Source of the DNA: Alistipes sp. | GTDB taxonomy: Bacteria; Bacteroidota; Bacteroidia; Bacteroidales; Rikenellaceae | DNA length: 22,219 nucleotides | Direction: 5' to 3' | NCBI GenBank assembly: GCA_017559615.1 | Contig: JAFYRB010000084.1 | Location: forward strand, 1-22,219 | Shown here: positions 7,859 through 15,766 of the stretch, in pieces | Numbering within the stretch: the first letter of the stretch is position 1 | Layout of the letters: each line of letters starts with the position of its first letter | Translations under genes and position numbers: made by a program | Notes under the pieces: generated by a model | Told to the model about the DNA's origin: nothing | The model's database searches: none | What the model saw: the letters and a program-made list of their open reading frames with translations, nothing else

Positions 7859-9022
7859 TTATTTGTCAAGTTTAAGGTATCGGCGTGCCAACTCACGAGC
7901 CTCGATGTTCGCATCGTCGTAGGTAGCAAGCGTAGGGTGCTTCTCGAACGTAGCGTTGTCCAAAGCGTAGCGTATCGCACCTACGATATCGGTGTAGCGA
8001 CACTTATGTGCCAAGAACGCCGCCACAGCAACCTCGTTCGAGCCATTCATAGTGCAGGCTGCCGTACCACCACGCTGCAACACCTCGTAGGCGATATCCA
8101 ACGCTGGGTACTTCTCGCGGTCCACGTCGAGGAAGGTTAGCGTAGGGTAGTTAAGTATCGAGAACTGCTCCATAGCCTCCTCGGCACGTTCTGGGTAGAG
8201 GAGTGCGTAGCTAATTGGCGTGTGCATATCTGCTGTTCCGAGCTGCGCCTTAACAGCACCATCGGTAAACTCCACCATAGAGTGTACGATAGATTGTGGA
8301 TGCACAACAACCTTGATTCTTTCTGGCTCAATATCGAACAACCAACGAGCCTCGATAACCTCGAAACCTTTGTTTACAAGTGTCGCGGAGTCGATGGTAA
8401 TCTTCGCACCCATAGACCACTGCGGATGCTTCAGAGCCATCTCTGGTGTTACGCTCTCCAACGCCTCGCGAGGTATGTCGCGCAACGCACCACCACTACA
8501 AGTGATGATAAGGTTACGTATAGCATTACGCTTCTCGCCCTCCAGACACTGCATAATCGCCGAATGCTCCGAGTCGATAGGCATAATATCCACACCCTTG
8601 TTGCGTGCCGCGGCCATAATGATGTCGCCACCCACGACCAACGTCTCCTTATTTGCCAAGGCTATACGCTTGCCACTCTCGATAGCGAGATATGTTGGAT
8701 GGAGGCCTGCGTAGCCCACAAGAGCATTAACCAGTGTGTCGCTGCGATAGCTACGTGCAACGTGGTTTATAGCCTCGCTGCCCGCCATAACCTCCACACG
8801 TGTATCCTTCAACGCCTCGCGGAGTGCCTCGTAGTGGCGCTCATCGCCAATAACCACACACTCTACATCGAACTCACGTGCCTGCTGTGCAAGCTCCTCC
8901 CAGCGGCTATGTGCTACTAACGAGCTAACCTTGAAGCGCTCGGGGTAGCGACGTACAATATCGAGAGTCTGCACTCCGATAGAGCCTGTGGAACCTAAAA
9001 TTGAAAGTCGTTCAACGCTCAT
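7859..9022 (-). CDS. dxr: 1-deoxy-D-xylulose 5-phosphate reductoisomerase
   Basis: Converts 1-deoxy-D-xylulose 5-phosphate to 2-C-methyl-D-erythritol 4-phosphate with NADPH, the first committed step of the MEP isoprenoid pathway. The 387 residues fit the family. NADPH binding: GSTGSIG (10-16). Then ALANKETLVVGG, the metal-binding DSEHSAIMQCL with the catalytic Asp/Glu pair, SGGALRD at the substrate loop (commonly SGGPFR), HPQWSMGAKITIDSATLVNKG (flexible loop with His, Trp and Met), and GFEVIEARWLF. The Pro to Ala and Phe to Leu changes in the SGG loop are unusual but adjacent key residues are intact. It starts 13 bases after the M23-like gene, and rseP follows after 18 bases. The same dxr-rseP adjacency is common in Bacteroidota. 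Confidence 0.97.
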   Translation of the reverse strand: MSVERLSILGSTGSIGVQTLDIVRRYPERFKVSSLVAHSRWEELAQQAREFDVECVVIGDERHYEALREALKDTRVEVMAGSEAINHVARSYRSDTLVNALVGYAGLHPTYLAIESGKRIALANKETLVVGGDIIMAAARNKGVDIMPIDSEHSAIMQCLEGEKRNAIRNLIITCSGGALRDIPREALESVTPEMALKHPQWSMGAKITIDSATLVNKGFEVIEARWLFDIEPERIKVVVHPQSIVHSMVEFTDGAVKAQLGTADMHTPISYALLYPERAEEAMEQFSILNYPTLTFLDVDREKYPALDIAYEVLQRGGTAACTMNGSNEVAVAAFLAHKCRYTDIVGAIRYALDNATFEKHPTLATYDDANIEARELARRYLKLDK

Positions 9023-9035
9023 AATATTCCGAGGG

Positions 9036-9890
9036 TTAGAAGAGTATATATCGCTCTGGGTCTACGGCCGTACCGTCGCGCCATAGCTCGAAGCCAAGTT
9101 CTACGTTCTGCTCCGTCTTGTCATCATCGCGCTTGAGGCTACCAATCACCGAGCCACTCTGCACGGTCTGTCCCTTACGCACGAGAATCTCACCCAAAAG
9201 TTTATAGACCGAGATGTAACCGCCGTTATGCTGGATGGTTACGCTGTAAAGACCTTCGGCCTGGTTTTCCACGGCGATGATAGTTCCATTTTCGACGGCC
9301 ATTACCGAGTCGTCGCCATCGATACTCATAATCGCCACGTCGTAGCTCGACTCTGGAGCGTCGAAGTTACGGGTGATGTTACCACGCATAGGTGTGCTAA
9401 ACATCGCAGCTTGGCCCTGAAGTGGCTTGGTATTTGTAAGCGAATACTCATTTGTAGTGCTCTCCAATGCCGAACGTAGCAACGAGTCGGCACGTGTAGG
9501 CAGGATGCGCGACTTGTCGTAGCGAATTGTATCGGTAAGAACGGTAGAGTGTAGCGCAGGGGTGCTGCCACCCATTATCGTTGCTACAGCCTCGTTGTAT
9601 GCCAAAATCTCCTCCATATTACGCTCCATAAGGTCGAGGCGCATAATGCTCTCGGTGAGCTGCTCGCCAAGACGCTCGGCCTTGGTGCGGTAGCCTGGAA
9701 GGATGTCGAGAATAGAGGTGTAGGCGCAGAGTGTTATAACCAGCGCAAAGAGTATAAGGATAAGTCCTGCAACGCTACCCCAAAGTCCTAATGGGGTGAT
9801 GTTGAGTCGCCAATGTATATCATCCGAGTTGCGACCACGCATTATAAGTGTGCTTTTCTCGGTTAGGTATTCCCAAAAACTACGTATCAT
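9036..9890 (-). CDS. Membrane-anchored LytM/M23-like protein, catalytically degenerate
   Basis: A 284-residue bitopic protein from the ATG at 9890 (MIRSFWEYL). The in-frame ATG at 9929 would lie upstream of the promoter element at 9926-9919, so it is rejected. A cytoplasmic N-terminus and one TM span (about 33-59, LGLWGSVAGLILILFALVITL) are followed by a short coiled coil (about 68-97) and a C-terminal M23/LytM domain starting near MRGNITRNFD. Active M23 enzymes have HxxxD and HxH zinc ligands. Here the first becomes ESSYDVAI (His missing, Asp kept), and the second reads NVELGFELW where H-L-H-F-E is expected. Zinc binding, and so peptidoglycan hydrolysis, is unlikely. By analogy with EnvC and NlpD it may regulate an amidase or act as a scaffold in division. 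It is first in the dxr-rseP-radA operon. Confidence 0.85.
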   Translation of the reverse strand: MIRSFWEYLTEKSTLIMRGRNSDDIHWRLNITPLGLWGSVAGLILILFALVITLCAYTSILDILPGYRTKAERLGEQLTESIMRLDLMERNMEEILAYNEAVATIMGGSTPALHSTVLTDTIRYDKSRILPTRADSLLRSALESTTNEYSLTNTKPLQGQAAMFSTPMRGNITRNFDAPESSYDVAIMSIDGDDSVMAVENGTIIAVENQAEGLYSVTIQHNGGYISVYKLLGEILVRKGQTVQSGSVIGSLKRDDDKTEQNVELGFELWRDGTAVDPERYILF

Positions 9891-9918
9891 ACTTATATAT
9901 TTATAGCCTATAAACGTA

Positions 9919-9948
9919 CAAAAGTACAAAAAAGTATTTAGATTTCAA
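9919..9948 (-). promoter_or_regulatory. Promoter of the M23-like/dxr/rseP/radA operon
   Basis: On the minus strand TTG (9948-9946), a 19-base spacer and TACTTTTG (9926-9919) match the Bacteroidota -33/-7 consensus. The start at 9890 then lies about 20 bases after the expected transcription start. Confidence 0.7.
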
Positions 9949-9989
9949 TACCGAAGAGATTGGAAATTGTTGCCAGATGGTCGAAATAG

Positions 9990-10020
9990 TTGCTACTTTC
10001 GGATAACTTTGTTACCTTTG
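9990..10020 (+). promoter_or_regulatory. Promoter of the nucleotidyltransferase gene
   Basis: TTG at 9990-9992, a 20-base spacer and TACCTTTG at 10013-10020 fit the Bacteroidota consensus. A second TAACTTTG at 10004-10011 matches the -7 form but has no TTG at the right distance. The ATG at 10052 is about 25 bases after the expected start site. This promoter and the divergent one at 9919-9948 share a 160-base intergenic region. Confidence 0.65.
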
Positions 10021-10051
10021 TGCTACGAAAATTTTGAAAAATTATAATACT

Positions 10052-10969
10052 ATGGTAAAACCAACACTTTTAGTTTTGGCCGCAGGTATGGGTTCGCGCT
10101 ACGGCTCTCTCAAGCAGATGGATGGCGTAGGCCCTAATGGTGAGGCTATTATCGACTATTCGGTATACGATGCAATTCGCGCGGGATTTGGCAAGGTGGT
10201 CTTCGTTATTCGCCACTCTTTCGAGCAGGAGTTTAAGGAGGTGTTCAATGCCGAGCGCTTCGGACATAAGATTGAGGTGGAGTATGTGTTCCAGGAACTT
10301 AACTATCTCCCAGAGGGCTTCACACTCCCTTCGGAGCGCGTTAAGCCTTGGGGAACGAACCACGCTGTGATGATGGCAAAGGGTGTTATCAACGAGCCTT
10401 TTGCGGTTATCAACGCCGATGACTTCTATGGCCGTGAGGCATACCAGACTATCGGTGACTATCTCGTGGAGTTGGCCGAGAGCCGTAACCGCTACTGTAT
10501 GGTGGGCTATCAGGTTAACAAGACTCTCTCGGAGAATGGTACCGTATCGCGTGGCGTATGTACCGTAGATGAGGAGGGTAACCTTACGGGTATGGTCGAG
10601 CGCACGCAGATTGAGCGCGTTAATGGCACTATCGTATTCCACGATGGTGGCGCTGATGAGCCATTGGCGGAGGATACTCCAGTATCTATGAACCTCTTTG
10701 GCTTTACGCCTGACTACTTCGACTACTCGGAGGCATTCTTCAAGGAGTTCCTTGCGGCGAATATCGAGAACCTTAAGTCGGAGTTCTTTATTCCGTTGAT
10801 GGTTAACAAGGTTATTAGCGAGGGTACTGCGACGATGCGTGTTCTTAAGACTACATCTAATTGGTTTGGTGTGACTTACAAGGAGGATAAGCCACAGCTC
10901 GTAGCCAAAATCGAGGAACTTATCGAGACGGGTATTTATCCAAAGAATCTGTGGAATGTAGCGAAGTAA
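10052..10969 (+). CDS. NTP-transferase family nucleotidyltransferase (sugar-phosphate type)
   Basis: A 305-residue GT-A-fold nucleotidyltransferase expected to couple an NTP with a sugar 1-phosphate; the sugar cannot be told. The N-terminal block LAAGMGSRYGSLKQMDGVG (about 9-27) carries the G-x-G-x-R-x-G-x-x-K-Q nucleotide-binding signature. WGTNHAV (100-106) and the metal-binding NADDFYG (121-127) follow. The C-terminal half, with SMNLFGF and WFGVTYKED, is a variant of the sugar-binding part found in Bacteroidota homologues. The start is the ATG at 10052; an earlier in-frame TTG at 10034 is not needed. It has its own promoter and ends at a perfect hairpin shared with a convergent gene, so it is monocistronic. 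Bacteroidota relatives are often paired with a kinase or phosphotransferase, but none is adjacent here. Confidence 0.85.
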   Translation: MVKPTLLVLAAGMGSRYGSLKQMDGVGPNGEAIIDYSVYDAIRAGFGKVVFVIRHSFEQEFKEVFNAERFGHKIEVEYVFQELNYLPEGFTLPSERVKPWGTNHAVMMAKGVINEPFAVINADDFYGREAYQTIGDYLVELAESRNRYCMVGYQVNKTLSENGTVSRGVCTVDEEGNLTGMVERTQIERVNGTIVFHDGGADEPLAEDTPVSMNLFGFTPDYFDYSEAFFKEFLAANIENLKSEFFIPLMVNKVISEGTATMRVLKTTSNWFGVTYKEDKPQLVAKIEELIETGIYPKNLWNVAK

Positions 10970-10997
10970 ACGGCTATATCAAAAAAAAGGCTATAAC

Positions 10998-11031
10998 AAT
11001 TAAGGGAGCGATTGATGTCGCTCCCTTAATT
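10998..11031. terminator. Bidirectional terminator, 14-bp perfect stem
   Basis: AATTAAGGGAGCGA at 10998-11011 pairs exactly with 11018-11031 around a 6-base loop, TTGATG. The region lies between the convergent nucleotidyltransferase and threonine dehydrogenase genes. The plus-strand side is followed by ATTTTATG, a weak T tract; on the minus strand it is followed by TGTTATAGCC and then eight T residues further out. One hairpin therefore probably serves both genes. Confidence 0.75.
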
Positions 11032-11050
11032 ATTTTATGTTTTTCGAGGA

Positions 11051-11995
11051 TTACTTCAACTTTGCAGCAACCTTCTCCAACATATCCTTTGTCATAGACT
11101 CGAGGTCCCACTCTGGCTTCCAACCCCACTCCTCGCGAGCGCAAGTGTCGTCCAAAGAGTTTGGCCAGCTGCGTGAGATAACATCCTTAACAGGGTCTAC
11201 GTTGTACTCCATCTGGAAACCTGGTACGTGACGCTCAACAACCTCGCGGATGATCTCTGGTGTGAAGCTCATAGCAGCGATGTTGAAAGAGTTGCGGTGC
11301 TTAAGCTTTGCAGGGTCAGCCTCCATAAGCTCAACAGTAGCGCGCAATGCATCAGGCATATACATCATATCCATATATACGTCTGGAGCGATGTTACATA
11401 CGAACTTGTTACCCTTAACAGCCTCGTAGTAAATCTCTACTGCGTAGTCGGTAGTACCGCCACCAGGGAGAGTTACATTAGAGATGATACCTGGGAAACG
11501 TACCGAACGTGTATCAACGCCGAAACGTGAGTGGTAGTAGTTAGACAAAAGCTCGCCAGTCACCTTGCAAACACCGTAGATTGTGTTAGGCTGCATAACA
11601 GTGTCCTGTGGAGTCTTGTCGCGTGGGAAATCACCACCGAAAGCACCGATAGAACTTGGAGTAAATACTGCGCAGTTCTTCTCGCGAGCAATCTCCAAAG
11701 AGTTCTCCAAAGCGCCCATATTGATGCGCATAGCCAACTGTGGGTTCTTCTCGCCAGTAGCTGAAAGAAGAGCAACAAGGTTGAAGATAGAGTCGATGTT
11801 GTACTTATTTACAACCTCTGCATACTGCTTTGCATCGAGAGCGTCGAGCGACTCGAATGGACCAGCCTCTGCAAGTACAGCATTGTGTTTAACATCGGTA
11901 GCAACGACATTCGATGCACCATAGATTGAGCGAAGATATGGTACCAACTCAGATCCAATCTGACCACCGGCACCTACGACCAAAATACGCTTCAT
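11051..11995 (-). CDS. L-threonine 3-dehydrogenase, SDR (epimerase-like) type
   Basis: An extended SDR protein of 314 residues that by family oxidises L-threonine to 2-amino-3-ketobutyrate with NAD+. It has the Rossmann motif GAGGQIGSEL (8-17) and the catalytic YGVCK (Tyr140, Lys144), with the serine in TPSSIGAFGG (112-120). The blocks SNYYHSRFGVDTRSVRFPG and LPGGGTTDYAVEIYYEAV are the marks I associate with SDR threonine dehydrogenases, as opposed to true GalE epimerases. The usual pathway partner, 2-amino-3-ketobutyrate CoA ligase (kbl), is not beside it in this window. It has its own upstream promoter (12126-12093) and converges on a shared hairpin. A UDP-sugar epimerase is the main alternative, but the DYAVEIYYEA block argues against it. 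Confidence 0.86.
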   Translation of the reverse strand: MKRILVVGAGGQIGSELVPYLRSIYGASNVVATDVKHNAVLAEAGPFESLDALDAKQYAEVVNKYNIDSIFNLVALLSATGEKNPQLAMRINMGALENSLEIAREKNCAVFTPSSIGAFGGDFPRDKTPQDTVMQPNTIYGVCKVTGELLSNYYHSRFGVDTRSVRFPGIISNVTLPGGGTTDYAVEIYYEAVKGNKFVCNIAPDVYMDMMYMPDALRATVELMEADPAKLKHRNSFNIAAMSFTPEIIREVVERHVPGFQMEYNVDPVKDVISRSWPNSLDDTCAREEWGWKPEWDLESMTKDMLEKVAAKLK

Positions 11996-12092
11996 TTGAT
12001 TTGTTTAACGATTAGTTATATGTACAAAGTTTAAACTCTTTTTCCTGCCGCTACGTTGTGGCATATTCATAATGACACAATGTTTCACATCG

Positions 12093-12126
12093 CAAAGGTA
12101 ATTATTTTTGGCAAAATATAAGCAAA
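12093..12126 (-). promoter_or_regulatory. Promoter of the threonine dehydrogenase gene
   Basis: On the minus strand TACCTTTG (12100-12093) matches the -7 consensus. A TTTG (12126-12123) lies 22 bases upstream, slightly wider than typical. The predicted leader is about 90 bases long; I see no clear riboswitch or hairpin in it. Confidence 0.55.
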
Positions 12127-12193
12127 AATACCAATTTTTTTATTTATGGGAATAAAATTATCGCGGAAAATTATGGAGAATAATATTTTTATA

Positions 12194-12201
12194 TATCTTT
12201 G
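12194..12201 (+). promoter_or_regulatory. Promoter -7 element (TATCTTTG) of the lipoprotein operon
   Basis: TATCTTTG, a TAnnTTTG match, lies 57 bases before the first lipoprotein ATG in an A/T-rich stretch. No TTG -33 is visible. The leader between it and the ATG carries several A tracts, typical of well-translated Bacteroidota genes without Shine-Dalgarno sites. It is the only -7 element I see before the three lipoprotein genes. Confidence 0.6.
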
Positions 12202-12258
12202 CACTGCTTTTTAAAAAAAAAACTAATCAACCTAAAAAAAAACTAAAAAATTTTAAAA

Positions 12259-13509
12259 ATGAGAATTTTCTACACTAAAGCACTTGCATTGTGCTTGATG
12301 TTTGCGACAGCCCTCACAGTGGGTTGTGACAAGGAACCTGCTAAAACTCCAGAGGAGCCAGTTGGCCCAAAGCCTTTGGTAGAGGGTACTTTTGAGGTAA
12401 CTATTGATGAGGTACTCGAGGATTCGATAACCATCACAATCACTCCATCGGAGGAGGTAGACTACTACTACGCTTGTCTTGCTTCGGATACTGAGAAGAA
12501 TCTCGGTGGCGAGGAGGAGCTAATCGTATTAGACCAGCTCTCACAGCCAAATGTTGAGCAGTTGATATTCCGTGGCGAGCAGACATTGACATTTGGTGGT
12601 CTTATCGCCCACTCACACTATCGTCTCCTATACTTCCAGTACGATAGCGAGAATGAGTGGATTTTCGGTGACTTGAAGCGCTCGGAGCGTATCACAACAC
12701 CCGATGGCGATGAGAAGTTCTCAATCGAGATTTCGAACATCACAGGTCTTAGCGCCGACATTAAGATTGTGCCCGAGGACCCAACTATGAGCTACTACTT
12801 CTGGGTAGAGGAGGCTGAGGACTACGCCAACCGCTTTGAGAATAGCGACAACGTGCTTATGCAGAACGACTTCGGCTACTGGAAGTACTATGCAGAGTTG
12901 GAGGGTTTGGACTGGAAAGAGGTTATGCGCTGGGAGCTTATGACAGGCACACAGACACAGAGCACCGATATGCTCTACAACGTAATGATGTGGGACTCGG
13001 AGTATATGGTATATGTATATGGTATCGACCAGGATGGTAACATCACATCGCAAATGACCAAGCGTCACTTCAAGACACTCCCTAAGGATGAGCCTAAGGA
13101 TTTGACCTTCGATGTTGAGATTCTCTCTACCGAGTGGGACGTTGCCTTCAATAAGTTTGCCGTAGAGGCCAAGGTGGTGCCTTCGGACCCAGATATGAAG
13201 TACTTCGTAACAATCACCAATATGAGCTGGTATGACTGGTACTTCACAGAGAACAACACTGGTCGCAGCGACGATGAGTATATCATCTACCAGATTCTGC
13301 TCAACGCATCGAAGCAGTCGTGGGAGGTACTCGAGGATATGCGCTGGATGGGCGAGTTGACCTACAAGCCACACGAGGTGCGCAACCAGTATCTCAGCCC
13401 TAACAAGGAGTATGGCGTCTTTGTCTTCGGTCTCTCGGAGAATGGCCCAACAACAGGCCTTATGGTGCATAAGTTCACCACTCCACAGCGCCCAGCACAG
13501 GAGGAGTAG
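12259..13509 (+). CDS. Acidic multi-domain lipoprotein (three tandem beta-rich modules)
   Basis: Unrecognised family. The 416 residues start with a lipoprotein signal ending in ALTVGC (Cys23), followed by an acidic, Pro-rich linker. Three modules of 105-128 residues follow, at about 42-147, 152-274 and 281-408. Each begins with a strand pair (pattern F-x-V-x-I, then I-x-V-P-S-x-P-x-M-x-Y-Y) and ends with Y-x-V-Y-V-x-G-x-D-x-D-G-x-x-T followed by F-x-T. Modules 2 and 3 carry a Trp-rich, probably helical insert (for example GYWKYYAEL and DWKEVMRW). The layout suggests an Ig/fibronectin-like sandwich on the outer membrane. It is first in a three-gene operon; its module 1 block FRGEQTL recurs as FTGEQTI in the next protein. 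Function unknown. Confidence 0.75.
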   Translation: MRIFYTKALALCLMFATALTVGCDKEPAKTPEEPVGPKPLVEGTFEVTIDEVLEDSITITITPSEEVDYYYACLASDTEKNLGGEEELIVLDQLSQPNVEQLIFRGEQTLTFGGLIAHSHYRLLYFQYDSENEWIFGDLKRSERITTPDGDEKFSIEISNITGLSADIKIVPEDPTMSYYFWVEEAEDYANRFENSDNVLMQNDFGYWKYYAELEGLDWKEVMRWELMTGTQTQSTDMLYNVMMWDSEYMVYVYGIDQDGNITSQMTKRHFKTLPKDEPKDLTFDVEILSTEWDVAFNKFAVEAKVVPSDPDMKYFVTITNMSWYDWYFTENNTGRSDDEYIIYQILLNASKQSWEVLEDMRWMGELTYKPHEVRNQYLSPNKEYGVFVFGLSENGPTTGLMVHKFTTPQRPAQEE

Positions 13510-13555
13510 CGTGACGTAAATAAAACCTGAAAACCTAAACTAAAACTATTATATT

Positions 13556-15742
13556 ATGAAAAAGATTTTTGGTCTTTTGGCAATGAGTGCCTTTGCGCTT
13601 GTTGCGTGTAACCCCGATACTCCAGAGCCAGAACCAGTTGTTGAGGCTCCTGTTGTAACTCTCGACAAGCAGAGCGTTGAGGTTTCGGCAGAGGGTGGCG
13701 AGTTTACCGTAAACTATACTATCGAGAATGCTGTTGAGGGTGTGACTCTCGCAGTTACGGAGGATGTAGCGTGGATTTCAGATGTAGAGGTTGCGGAGAA
13801 TAGTATCAGCTTCGCAGTTGCTGCAAACGACCTTGAGGAGGCTCGTGAGGCTACTCTTTATGTAGAGTACACTGGTGCTGAGGGCCGTACTATCGCTGTT
13901 GCGCAGGCAGCAAAGAGTGCTGCTCCTACACCAGAGTTGGCAACTATTACTCTCGAGGTGGAGAACATCACTTGGAACAATGCTGATGTTACAGTAACTC
14001 CTTCGGAGGATGTGGAGTATATTCTTGGCGTTATGACTAAGGAGGCATTTGCTCCATACGCAGAGGATATCGAGTCACTCGTTGCTGCACGTGTAGAGGA
14101 GTGGCAGGAGACTGCACAGGAGTACCAGGATATGGGTTATGATGATCCTTGGCAGTACTACTTGAAGAACGAGCAGCGCTCTGGCGAGAGAACATATAGC
14201 GTGAAGTATGACTCGCTCTACAATATGTCTTGGGATACGGAGTATGTTGTTTACTGCTTCGGTATGGATGACGAGGGCGTGCAGACCACCGCTGTGGCAG
14301 TTGCAGAGTTCCGCACAGAGGGCCCTGAGGCATCTGACAACACCTTCACCATCACCATCGATGCGATGACCAAGTCATCTGTAGAGTTCACCATCGAGCC
14401 TACAACCGAGGAGCCTTACTACGTCACTATCGAGACCGTAGACCTCTTGGCAGGCTATGGCCCAGATGCAGACAAGTCTTATGACGACCTTGTGCGCTAC
14501 CTCACACCAGACTACGAGAACCAGATTGAGCAGCGTCTCTTCACTGGCAAGCAGACACTACTCAACTCCGACATCAGCAAGTCGGTAAATGGTTTCAAGA
14601 CATACAGAATCCTTGTTTGGGGCTTCGAGAATGGTCCTACCACCAATATCTTTATGTCGGAGGAGTTTAAGCCTGCAGACCCTGTTGTGGACTTCGACCC
14701 AAGCATCACAGTTGATGAGTATAACCACCGCAAGATTGTCTATAGCGTTGTGCCTAACAGTATGAGTATGACCTACTATAGCGGCGTGCACACTGCCGAC
14801 GAGGTTGGCGAGGATGGTGGCGCAACACTTGCCGAGGTTATGGTAAACATCGAGGGCTTCAACAGCAAGCTCACAAGCGGCGTTATCCAGAAGGAGTATG
14901 AGGTAGAGCCAGAGAGCGACTATTATGTAGTAGTCTTCAGCTACGACGCTAACACGGGTGAGATGACCTCGGAGGTATTCCTCAGCGAGCGCATCACAAC
15001 ACCTGCCACACCAGGTGAGAAACCTGAGTTGGATGTGGAGGTTACAAACCTCGCTTGGAACGGCGCCGACATCTATGTTAAGCCCAACAACGACTTCAGA
15101 TACTTCTACGACTGCCGCACAAAGGCTAAGTTCGAGGAGCGCTACGGCTCGACAGATAACTTCTACAACAAGGTATACTCAGGCTGGGAGAGCGAGGCTA
15201 GTGACTATGGCTACGACGTCGCAACAGTAATGGGCTGGTACACCAACGAGGGTAGCGGCGTAGCAGACATCGGTGCGCTTGTTTGGAGCACTGATTATAT
15301 CTTCGCAGCCTTTGGCGTTGACGACGAGGGTAACCTCATCACCGATGTTGTTGTCCGCGAGTTCACAACACTCACCCCACAGCAGTCGTCTAACGAGTTC
15401 ACAATCACAATCAACTCTATGACTAAGACATCGGTTGATTTTACCGTGACACCTACTAACAACGACCAGTACTACGTAACTGTTCAGAAGGCGGCTACTG
15501 TTAGCAGCTATGGTCCCGACCAGAGCAAGTCGTATGACGACCTTATCGCCTACCTTCTCCCAGACTCAGAGAGCACTCTCAATAAGCGTCTTTTCACTGG
15601 CGAGCAGACCATCACTAACTCACAGTTGAGCCATACTGTAAATGGTTTCAGTGATTATGTGGTTGTTGTATGGGGCTTCGACAATGGTCCTACCACAACA
15701 GTATTTATCTCTGAGGCGTTCCGTCCTGCAGATCCAGAGTAG
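13556..15742 (+). CDS. Large BACON-domain lipoprotein with duplicated modules
   Basis: Unrecognised beyond its domains. The 728 residues begin MKKIFGLLAM with lipobox LVAC (Cys18) and a Glu/Pro-rich linker. A BACON-like domain (33-118; E-x-G-G-E-F-T-V, V-A-W-I, Q at the end) follows. Then come modules A1 (129-253), B1 (262-376), C (377-482), A2 (490-604) and B2 (613-728). B1 and B2 are clear paralogues: NTFTITIDAMTKSSVEFTI against NEFTITINSMTKTSVDFTV, both then with SYGPD or GYGPD followed by KSYDDL, then RLFTG and QT, and ending WGF, NGPTT. A1 and A2 share TW or LAWN, G/D at the end and the Y-x-x-x-x-G-x-D-D-E-G hairpin. Expected to be exported and lipid-anchored. It lies 46 bases after the first lipoprotein gene and 24 before the third. 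Confidence 0.78.
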   Translation: MKKIFGLLAMSAFALVACNPDTPEPEPVVEAPVVTLDKQSVEVSAEGGEFTVNYTIENAVEGVTLAVTEDVAWISDVEVAENSISFAVAANDLEEAREATLYVEYTGAEGRTIAVAQAAKSAAPTPELATITLEVENITWNNADVTVTPSEDVEYILGVMTKEAFAPYAEDIESLVAARVEEWQETAQEYQDMGYDDPWQYYLKNEQRSGERTYSVKYDSLYNMSWDTEYVVYCFGMDDEGVQTTAVAVAEFRTEGPEASDNTFTITIDAMTKSSVEFTIEPTTEEPYYVTIETVDLLAGYGPDADKSYDDLVRYLTPDYENQIEQRLFTGKQTLLNSDISKSVNGFKTYRILVWGFENGPTTNIFMSEEFKPADPVVDFDPSITVDEYNHRKIVYSVVPNSMSMTYYSGVHTADEVGEDGGATLAEVMVNIEGFNSKLTSGVIQKEYEVEPESDYYVVVFSYDANTGEMTSEVFLSERITTPATPGEKPELDVEVTNLAWNGADIYVKPNNDFRYFYDCRTKAKFEERYGSTDNFYNKVYSGWESEASDYGYDVATVMGWYTNEGSGVADIGALVWSTDYIFAAFGVDDEGNLITDVVVREFTTLTPQQSSNEFTITINSMTKTSVDFTVTPTNNDQYYVTVQKAATVSSYGPDQSKSYDDLIAYLLPDSESTLNKRLFTGEQTITNSQLSHTVNGFSDYVVVVWGFDNGPTTTVFISEAFRPADPE
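14339..15739 (+). repeat. Diverged internal duplication (modules B1 and B2)
   Basis: B1 (14339-14683, residues 262-376) and B2 (15392-15739, residues 613-728) are recognisable copies in the 728-residue lipoprotein. The protein match runs along the whole module, but the DNA differs at many codon positions, so the copy is old and not an assembly artefact. An unrelated-looking segment (module C) and A2 lie between them, so the unit duplicated may be A plus B. Confidence 0.7.
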
Positions 15743-15766
15743 TGGACATAGCACAATATTCTAACT

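Noticed and set aside
9891..9929. Upstream ATG at 9929 as the start of the M23-like protein
   Set aside because: It overlaps the -7 element at 9926-9919, so it would not be in the transcript; 9890 begins a more typical N-terminus.
10034..10051. TTG start at 10034 for the nucleotidyltransferase
   Set aside because: The ATG at 10052 directly precedes the conserved nucleotide-binding block, which fits the family N-terminus.
12002..12258. Possible RNA gene or riboswitch in the 260-base gap between threonine dehydrogenase and the lipoproteins
   Set aside because: I see only two divergent promoter elements and A/T-rich leader; no stable hairpin or conserved aptamer pattern was recognised.
12721..13470. 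Minus-strand open frame of 249 codons opposite the 416-residue lipoprotein
   Set aside because: Antisense shadow. The plus-strand gene has a lipobox, repeats and a promoter; the opposite frame has no motif or promoter.
14339..15739. Internal repeats of the large lipoprotein as a CRISPR or assembly artefact
   Set aside because: The copies are long, in-frame protein modules with many DNA differences and no short regularly spaced direct repeats.
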